Positions 57,145 to 64,000 of a stretch of DNA of 64,000 nucleotides are shown one piece after another. The notes under the pieces were generated by a model. It saw nothing but the letters and a program-made list of their open reading frames with translations, was not told the DNA's origin and searched no databases. The position numbers and the translations under genes are program-made. Position 1 is the stretch's first letter. Every line of letters starts with the position of its first letter. The stretch is from Candidatus Poseidoniaceae archaeon (GTDB lineage: Archaea > Thermoplasmatota > Poseidoniia > Poseidoniales > Poseidoniaceae). Location: positions 31,368-95,367 of the forward strand of contig JAOMOG010000003.1 in assembly GCA_028353405.1 (NCBI GenBank), given 5' to 3'.

Positions 57145-59091
57145 TCATGAATGAAGACGTGACATTAAATCTTCACCACTGAGGGAATTTAGAACATCAC
57201 CACTTTCCAACCAACCCTTTCTCGCACACATTACACCGTATGTGATATCCGCCAATCCACGGATAGAGTGAGCATCTGGATTGATTATAATCGGAACTCC
57301 TAACCCCTTTGCATGCTTACAAAGTCGCCAATCTAAATCTAATCGATATGGGCTTGCATTCAATTCGATAGCCTTCAATCTTCCAGCATCGTTATGGTCA
57401 GCCATATGTTCAATCACAGATAGTAAATCAACTTCATAGCCATCTCTTCCCTGTAAAATTCTTCCAGTTGGATGGCCAAGTATTGTTGTCGCTGGGTGGT
57501 CAATTACCTGTAATAATTCTTCAGTATTCTGTACCTCATCACGTGCCTTCCACTTACCCATTGCATGCACGCTGGCAACGGTATAGTCCAATTGTGATAA
57601 GACATCATCAGGGTGATCTAATTTACCACCGGCCAAAATATCTGATTCAACACCATGAACCAATCGGAAATCCTTCCCTTGTTCCTGCCATTGCTGATTA
57701 TATTTTTTGATTGTATTACCCTGCTCAAGTAAATCTTCTGCACTCGCTCCGTTAGCGATTTGTAAGGTAGGTGAGTGATCGGCTAATCCCAACCAATTCC
57801 AGCCCATTTTTTGAGCAGTATCTGCCATCTCTTCCAAACTTGCTTCTCCGTCAGAAAGAGTGGTGTGGTTGTGCAATGATCCGCGAATATCACTCATTTC
57901 AATTAGATTTGGAAGTTGATTAAGTTCCCCCGCAATGACTTCTCCAGTATCTTCTCGCAGTTCAGGAGTGACCCATTGCATTCCTAAATGAGCATAAATT
58001 TCTTTTTCACTGGTCGCTGCTAATGAGAATTTGGCGGCGGCCATTCCCTTCAAATCACCTGCTTCACTGTCAGGTATTAGCCCAAATTCATTGAGGCGTA
58101 GGCCTCTGCTAATCGCTCTTTGGCGCATTGCAATATTGTGCTCTTTACTTCCGGTAAAGTATGCTAAAGTGAATGCAGCAACATGTGGAGGAACTAATCT
58201 CACTTGAGCATCTATTGTTCCACCTGATTCTAATTGCTCGTAATCATCTCCTCCAATCGCTTCGAGAACATTAGAATCAATATGGCCAACAGTAAAGCCT
58301 TCTTCAAAAATAGATGTATCAAGAATCAAACTGATCTTAGAATCACCTGCACCCTTAACATCGGCAATACCATTCAAGTTGAGAATTGCATTAGCAACAG
58401 ATTCATGGTCTTCCTGTTTGACTGAAACTACAACATCAAGGTCACCAATAGTTTCCTTTCTTCTTCGCGTACTTCCAGCTAAAGTTGCTTCAATAACCCC
58501 TGGAATAGCAGCGACCTTATTGGTAAACGCTTCACCATATTTGAGGCCAATATCTAGTCTCCTTCTCGCTCTAAATCTGCTTAACAATTCAATTCCATCT
58601 AGCATTCGTTGCTGGGATTTCTCTCCAAAACCCTTCATCGGTGCAATTTGACCATCTAGTGCAGCTGCTTTCAAACTCGCTACAGAATTAATGCCTAGTT
58701 CATCATGCATCAATTTTATTCGCTTTGGACCCAAACCCGGAATTCCGAGCATTTCTATCAATCCTTGTGGAGTACTATTGTGCAAATCAATCCAATCACT
58801 CGGCCACTTCCCTTCTTGCACCGATTGAGTTAGCGCAGAACCCAAACCTTTGCCGATTCCTTTGATTCCAAAGATTTCCCCCGATGCGATTAATTCACCT
58901 AAATCAGTAGTTAATGAGCCAAGCGTTCTACTGGCATTTTGATATGAACGTACACGGAATACATTGGCTCCTTGCAGTTCCAGTAATACCGCAACTTGAT
59001 GCATTACATTGGCTACTTGGTTGCGAGAAAAGTAAGGTGGGCCGCTCGGGCGAGCCTTGGGTAGAATGAAAGATGCGCCCGCCATAATCAA
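57145..59091 (-). CDS. polX: Family X DNA polymerase with C-terminal PHP domain (PolX)
   Basis: HhH IPGLGPKRIKLM; nucleotidyltransferase STRRRKETIGDLDVVVS; PHP SLHNHTTLSDGEASLEEM, NPDAHSIRGL. Confidence 0.93.
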   Translation of the reverse strand: MIMAGASFILPKARPSGPPYFSRNQVANVMHQVAVLLELQGANVFRVRSYQNASRTLGSLTTDLGELIASGEIFGIKGIGKGLGSALTQSVQEGKWPSDWIDLHNSTPQGLIEMLGIPGLGPKRIKLMHDELGINSVASLKAAALDGQIAPMKGFGEKSQQRMLDGIELLSRFRARRRLDIGLKYGEAFTNKVAAIPGVIEATLAGSTRRRKETIGDLDVVVSVKQEDHESVANAILNLNGIADVKGAGDSKISLILDTSIFEEGFTVGHIDSNVLEAIGGDDYEQLESGGTIDAQVRLVPPHVAAFTLAYFTGSKEHNIAMRQRAISRGLRLNEFGLIPDSEAGDLKGMAAAKFSLAATSEKEIYAHLGMQWVTPELREDTGEVIAGELNQLPNLIEMSDIRGSLHNHTTLSDGEASLEEMADTAQKMGWNWLGLADHSPTLQIANGASAEDLLEQGNTIKKYNQQWQEQGKDFRLVHGVESDILAGGKLDHPDDVLSQLDYTVASVHAMGKWKARDEVQNTEELLQVIDHPATTILGHPTGRILQGRDGYEVDLLSVIEHMADHNDAGRLKAIELNASPYRLDLDWRLCKHAKGLGVPIIINPDAHSIRGLADITYGVMCARKGWLESGDVLNSLSGEDLMSRLHS

Positions 59092-59200
59092 TGATGATGC
59101 CCACCCTTCTCAAAGATTGCTAACAAAAGCAGGTGTAATTCTAAGTGAAATAAATTAGTTACTCCCAACTTTTGAAGAGTAGGTGGCTGTAGGAGTCAAT

Positions 59201-59542
59201 ATGGTGGAGGTTGAGAGCATTGAGCATCTAGCTCAATCATTATGTTTTACTTCTGCAATATTGTTCGCTTTAATCGCAACTTTTAGCCGTTCAGAAAAAG
59301 CAGAGAGTATAGCTCAAAATGCAATCGCAATCTTGCTGGTTTTATCTGCGGCTGTACTTTGGTGGCTTTCTTTATCTGGTGGAGAATTGTGGGGATCTAA
59401 TTACTTGCCAAAGCCATTATCTTTGATTTGCCTAATACTAGCGTTCTCGGCAAGAATGAATATCAAAGGAAAAAACATTTCATTTGGTGCAAACCCGCAC
59501 AATATCAATAAAAAAGATGAATCCGATGATTCTGAAGAATAG
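59201..59542 (+). CDS. Small membrane protein, unknown
   Basis: Hydrophobic helices; ORF opens at 59183; ATG 59201 plausible. Confidence 0.5.
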   Translation: MVEVESIEHLAQSLCFTSAILFALIATFSRSEKAESIAQNAIAILLVLSAAVLWWLSLSGGELWGSNYLPKPLSLICLILAFSARMNIKGKNISFGANPHNINKKDESDDSEE

Positions 59543-59545
59543 TCT

Positions 59546-59860
59546 TCAAACGATTTCGCCAGGTTCTTGCTCGCCTTGTTCGGCTTCCTTAGCCATTTTT
59601 TGGTCGATAAAAGTACGCATATACTCAGGAAGTTCCCCATTGACGAATATCACATCATTGATCTTGTCTAACTTTTTTAGTGAATAATAAATTTGCATTG
59701 CGGTCATGGGAGTGGAAGAGCACCCGTTGCATCCTCCATCCAATGAGAGCATGATATTGCCATCACTTGTGTCAATGACTGTGACAACTCCGTCATGAGC
59801 ATCCAAAATCTCCTGAACAGGGCCAATTTCGGCTAAAACCTCTTCAGCACTAATCGCCAT
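59546..59860 (-). CDS. NifU C-terminal-domain Fe-S scaffold protein
   Basis: GNIMLSLDGGCNGCSSTPMTAM (CxxC NifU motif); start at 59860 (MAISAEEVLAEI). Confidence 0.9.
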   Translation of the reverse strand: MAISAEEVLAEIGPVQEILDAHDGVVTVIDTSDGNIMLSLDGGCNGCSSTPMTAMQIYYSLKKLDKINDVIFVNGELPEYMRTFIDQKMAKEAEQGEQEPGEIV

Positions 59861-60032
59861 ACTGTTACGGCGGTGGCTTATCCCTTTCAACCGTTGCTAA
59901 TTTCTGATAATCATTTTGAGCAAAAATGCATTGAATATGTTCAAACTAAGCGAAATGGCTCATGTCACCTATTACGCTTAGGGATTCACTTATGAGGGGG
60001 ATTTAGGTCGGCGGGTTAACAAGGTGTTACCT

Positions 60033-62084
60033 ATGATGGAAAATATACCAGAGATTGCAGCAGCAGCAGGTCTTTTCGGCCTAATGATTGCTTTCGGTCT
60101 ATACAAGAAAGTAAACAGCATTGAAATCGATAACAAAAAGGTTGCCGAGATTACAGAAGAAATTCAAGATGGAGCAATGGCGTTCCTTACTGCAGAGTAC
60201 AAAGTATTAGCAGTATTCGTAGTCGTTGTTGGTGCCTTATTGTCACAGATTACTGACGTTAATACATCAATTGCTTTCTTTGCAGGTGCAATCGCTTCAG
60301 TTCTAGCAGGATTGTCTGGTATGCGCGCAGCAACTTCCGCTAATGGAAGAACTGCAATGGCTGCAAAGAATGGTGGCCAATCTGCTGCATTAGCAGTTTC
60401 ATACAACGGTGGCGCTGTAATGGGTCTATCAGTTGGAGGACTTGGTCTTCTAGGTATTTCCTTAGTTGCATTCTGGCTTGATGCTGGTAGTGCAACATCA
60501 AGCGAACTTTCTGCGGCTGCAGGATTCGGTATGGGTGCTTCATCCATTGCCCTATTCGCCCGTGTTGGTGGTGGAATTTACACAAAGGCTGCTGACGTTG
60601 GTGCAGATCTAGTCGGTAAGGTTGAGGCTGGTATTCCAGAAGACGACCCTCGTAATCCTGGTGTTATCGCAGATAACGTCGGAGACAATGTCGGTGACGT
60701 TGCTGGAATGGGTGCTGACATCTTCGAATCATTCGTTGGTTCAATAATTACAGCAATGATTATCGCTTCAAGTTTCGATGAGGCAACTAAAGCAGATTAC
60801 ATACTTCTGCCAATTCTTCTTGGCTTAATCGGATATCTTGCATCCATCATTGGTGTATTCTCAATGACTATTCTAAAGAATGGAAGCGACCCAGCAGCAG
60901 CACTTCGTAACACCACCTTTATCGCAGCAGTTCTATTCATTGCAGGCGGATATGGCGCTATCAATCAGGGATTGATCGATGTTACATACGGTGTAATGCA
61001 CGCTGTACTTCTTGGTAGTCTTGTAGGAATCCTAATCGGATTGGTTACAGAATACTATACTGGTATTGAACCAATCTTTGGAATCATTAAACCAAAGGCA
61101 ATTCAACACATTGGTAAGATGTCACAAACCGGTCCTGCAACAAATGCTATCGCAGGACTTTCAGTTGGAATGATGTCTACATTCATCCCTGTACTATTAA
61201 TCGCAGGAGGTATCTATGGGGCAAATTATTTCGGAGGAGATACATATGGATTATACTCAATTGCAATGGCTGCAATGGGAATGCTAGCAACTGTTGGTGT
61301 TACAATGACAGTCGATGCATACGGACCAGTTGCTGACAATGCAGGTGGAATCGCAGAGATGTGTAGTCTTGGTGATGATGTCAGAGCAATTACCGATGAA
61401 CTAGATTCAATCGGTAACACAACTGCAGCAGTTGGAAAAGGATTCGCTATCGGTTCAGCAGCACTAACCGCACTCGCACTATTCGCAGCATATACAACAG
61501 CGATTGGAGGCATCGACCTATCATTGACCAATCCAATGGTCGTAATTGGACTTCTAATTGGTGGCTCTTTGCCATTCGTAGTTGCTGCAATGACTATGAC
61601 CTCAGTCGGAAAGGCTGCGGGAGAAATGGTTGAAGAAATCCGCAGACAATTCCGTGAGATTGACGGATTACTAGAAGGCCGAGAAGGAGTCAAGCCAGAT
61701 TCACAAAAGTGTGTTGACATTTCAACAAAGGCAGCTCTTCGTGAGATGGTCGGACCTGGTGTTGTAGCAATAGTTGCCCCAGTAGTTGTTGGAGTTTTAC
61801 TCGGTGCTGAAGCACTCGGTGGACTACTTGCAGGTTCTCTTGTCACAGGAGTTCTAATGGCTCTATTCATGGCTAATGCTGGTGGTGCTTGGGACAACGC
61901 AAAGAAAGCGATTGAGCAAGGACACATCAAAGGTTCTGCAAAGGGTGATGATTCACACGATGCAGCGATCATTGGAGATACAATCGGCGACCCATTCAAG
62001 GATACTTCAGGACCATCTCTAAACATTCTAATCAAGTTGATGTCAATTGTAGCAGTAGTTCTTGCTGGTACAAGTCTTATTTGA
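60033..62084 (+). CDS. hppA: Membrane-bound ion-translocating pyrophosphatase
   Basis: [94 protein letters not shown]. Confidence 0.97.
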   Translation: MMENIPEIAAAAGLFGLMIAFGLYKKVNSIEIDNKKVAEITEEIQDGAMAFLTAEYKVLAVFVVVVGALLSQITDVNTSIAFFAGAIASVLAGLSGMRAATSANGRTAMAAKNGGQSAALAVSYNGGAVMGLSVGGLGLLGISLVAFWLDAGSATSSELSAAAGFGMGASSIALFARVGGGIYTKAADVGADLVGKVEAGIPEDDPRNPGVIADNVGDNVGDVAGMGADIFESFVGSIITAMIIASSFDEATKADYILLPILLGLIGYLASIIGVFSMTILKNGSDPAAALRNTTFIAAVLFIAGGYGAINQGLIDVTYGVMHAVLLGSLVGILIGLVTEYYTGIEPIFGIIKPKAIQHIGKMSQTGPATNAIAGLSVGMMSTFIPVLLIAGGIYGANYFGGDTYGLYSIAMAAMGMLATVGVTMTVDAYGPVADNAGGIAEMCSLGDDVRAITDELDSIGNTTAAVGKGFAIGSAALTALALFAAYTTAIGGIDLSLTNPMVVIGLLIGGSLPFVVAAMTMTSVGKAAGEMVEEIRRQFREIDGLLEGREGVKPDSQKCVDISTKAALREMVGPGVVAIVAPVVVGVLLGAEALGGLLAGSLVTGVLMALFMANAGGAWDNAKKAIEQGHIKGSAKGDDSHDAAIIGDTIGDPFKDTSGPSLNILIKLMSIVAVVLAGTSLI

Positions 62085-62139
62085 GATTGAAAGTGTTCAA
62101 AATATTGAGCGTTACCCTTTCAACGGGTGAGCTGCAGGG

Positions 62140-63102
62140 ATGTCTATGCGAGTACCATTGTTATTGACGGCATTGATGTTATCTCTATCATTAGCGGGAT
62201 GCTTAGAAGGTGGAGATGTACCTTCATCAATAGGTGATACTACTGCCGATGAAATCGATTTACCAGTCTGGGAAATCGGTGACCAATGGTTGTATACCTT
62301 TGTAACACCGCAATTTGGTGAGGATAGTGCTAGGCTTGTTGTCGCAGAGATAGATGACGGGGAACAAGAGTACTTGCTGGGCATCTCAAGTGAAAGAGAA
62401 GCACAACGACACGCAGTTATCAATCACAATCCCTTCCTTGGGCGCATCACGATAGATGGTTTGTCAGTCTTTGAAGAGGGTGAGCCACAACAAGTATTCA
62501 ATTTCCCTTGGGAAAATGGACAGCAATGGAGGTTCAATCTGTTCGGAATCTCATGGGATGCTGAAACGATTAATATCTATAATGGCGTTGCAAATGTAGT
62601 CGCAACTTCAGATGATGGTCAGCAACTAGAATACGAATTTTCTGGAAGAAAAGGATTTATCGAATCATTGATTTGGACCAATGATACCGGAGTAGAACAA
62701 CTACGCATGACACTAACCTTGAACAAAAAGGGCTATGATGGAGATGTGTTCTTCTATCGGGCTAGAGATTTAATCGATGAAAGATATGAAAATAGTCAAA
62801 ATGACATCTATGATTCTTTCTTTGATAGTGGGCATCCAAGTGGAGAGGATTGGAATGTACTGGTATGGTATTTGGATGTTGAAATATCAAATGGTGGCGG
62901 CTCAGGTTCACTGACGATGAAAGATCATGCTGGTGCAAGTCCATTGACTCGAGCATGGGGTGCTGGTGCAACTGAAAAAGGCGCTGTTGGCACGATTCCG
63001 AGTAATTCTGGCGAATATTCACTAACGGTTACAGCACGTGGACAAGGCACTTTTATTCATTTGAAAGTAGCTGGTGCATTGGTTACACAATGGACTTTAT
63101 GA
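62140..63102 (+). CDS. Secreted lipoprotein with PVWxIGDxWxY motif
   Basis: MSMRVPLLLTALMLSLSLAGCLEGG lipobox; LPVWEIGDQWLYTF. Confidence 0.78.
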   Translation: MSMRVPLLLTALMLSLSLAGCLEGGDVPSSIGDTTADEIDLPVWEIGDQWLYTFVTPQFGEDSARLVVAEIDDGEQEYLLGISSEREAQRHAVINHNPFLGRITIDGLSVFEEGEPQQVFNFPWENGQQWRFNLFGISWDAETINIYNGVANVVATSDDGQQLEYEFSGRKGFIESLIWTNDTGVEQLRMTLTLNKKGYDGDVFFYRARDLIDERYENSQNDIYDSFFDSGHPSGEDWNVLVWYLDVEISNGGGSGSLTMKDHAGASPLTRAWGAGATEKGAVGTIPSNSGEYSLTVTARGQGTFIHLKVAGALVTQWTL

Positions 63103-63132
63103 GCCATATTATTTCGTTCAAGAGGTGATTTA

Positions 63133-63735
63133 ATGCCAACTCTCATCTTAATGCACGGCATGACTGGTGACGCCAGCATGATGCGCCCATTCGCAGAAAA
63201 GATATGTCCACAAGGATGGACTCTTCTTGTCCCAGAGGGACGTTTTTCACATCCAACAAGAGGTAGAACTTGGTGGAGATACGAAGATTATGATGCAGAT
63301 ACAACTCGCAGATCTAATCTTTCGCGGATTGAACTGATAGATGTAGATTCTAGTTTATCACAATTAGAGAAATTAATTTCTGAAAATGCGCCACTAGGAC
63401 CTCTCGTTATTGGTGGTTTTAGTCAAGGGGGGGCGATGGCGCAAGAAATCCTTCAACTCCCCATAGCTGACCGTATAGTAGGATTGATTTGCATTGGAAC
63501 GAGATTGATTAGGCCAATGGAATTACGAATACGCCTGGAAGAATTAGATAAAAAAAGGTTATTTTGGATGCATGGTGAAAGAGATATACGAGTTCCAATT
63601 GAAGATGGATGGGCTGTTGCACATCTGTTTGAAACCGCTGGTTGGGCTGTTGAACTTGTGGAGCACAAGAAAGGCCATATGATCCCTACCGAGCATCACA
63701 ATGAGATGACTGAATGGCTAAAGACATTTGAGTGA
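63133..63735 (+). CDS. Alpha/beta hydrolase (phospholipase/carboxylesterase-like)
   Basis: LILMHGMTGDASMM; nucleophile elbow IGGFSQGGAMAQEI; WMHGERDIRVP; KGHMIP; SD AAGAGGTGA. Confidence 0.88.
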   Translation: MPTLILMHGMTGDASMMRPFAEKICPQGWTLLVPEGRFSHPTRGRTWWRYEDYDADTTRRSNLSRIELIDVDSSLSQLEKLISENAPLGPLVIGGFSQGGAMAQEILQLPIADRIVGLICIGTRLIRPMELRIRLEELDKKRLFWMHGERDIRVPIEDGWAVAHLFETAGWAVELVEHKKGHMIPTEHHNEMTEWLKTFE

Positions 63736-64000
63736 TTATTTTTTGAGATATCTAGTGGTCTCATCAAAACCGCCAATATACATTGGTGTTTTACCACGTA
63801 AGTCAAAGATAACCGGCACAGTTCTTCGGCCAGTAGTAGTTACTACATCATTTCTAATATCTGGGTACTCGTCAAAATTTATTTCCTTGAAAGTTAGACT
63901 CTTCTGCTCAAACAGTCTCTTTGCAGCCGTACAATATCCACAATAATTACCAGTGTATATCAAAAAATCAGTACCGGCTTCAGCAGCATGGGCTATGATC
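63736..64000 (-). CDS. Glutaredoxin-like protein (5' end truncated by the window edge)
   Basis: IYTGNYCGYCTAAKRLFEQKSLTFKEINFDEYPD...RRTVPVIF...YIGGFDET; the reading frame is open to the end of the window (IIAHAAEAGTDFLIYTGNYCGYC). Confidence 0.88.
   Translation of the reverse strand, partial: IIAHAAEAGTDFLIYTGNYCGYCTAAKRLFEQKSLTFKEINFDEYPDIRNDVVTTTGRRTVPVIFDLRGKTPMYIGGFDETTRYLKK

Noticed and set aside
61226-62035. 269-aa minus-strand ORF antisense to hppA
   Set aside because: Shadow ORF: Ser/Pro/Thr-rich translation with no recognisable domain, opposite a strongly conserved pyrophosphatase gene.
1-64000. rRNA, tRNA, transposase, integrase, prophage or CRISPR-Cas genes
   Set aside because: None recognised by eye on either strand. 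A tRNA could be missed without tRNAscan-SE, but intergenic space is very limited.

Overview
Gene-dense, moderately AT-rich archaeal window with no rRNA, tRNA, CRISPR array or transposon that I could recognise. The gene complement (TBP, mevalonate kinase, a DUF521/DUF126 aconitase-X-type fusion, an archaellum operon, membrane pyrophosphatase, PolX, and several giant secreted proteins or lipoproteins) fits a Thermoplasmatota / Marine Group II (Poseidoniales)-like euryarchaeon; this assignment is an inference from gene content. The main feature is a co-directional archaellum locus at about 42.3-56.2 kb: two archaellins, a divergent ArlD/E-like candidate, ArlF, ArlG, ArlH, ArlI and ArlJ. It is preceded by three translationally chained genes of unknown function, including a 1632-aa repetitive cell-surface membrane protein. 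I consider this upstream trio, an ArlF carrying an inserted GSGYT/APTI repeat module, and a UUCG-capped hairpin between the archaellins and the motor genes the best candidates for undescribed biology. Other points of interest are two tandem PKD-like giant proteins sharing a C-terminal tail motif, a giant protein with a Trp/Tyr-rich tail, a DUF7151-like/collagen-like/ELWxTDGT mosaic protein, a fused phosphomevalonate-dehydratase-like protein, and near-zero spacing at all seven convergent gene junctions. All family names come from reading the sequence; no database search was run.
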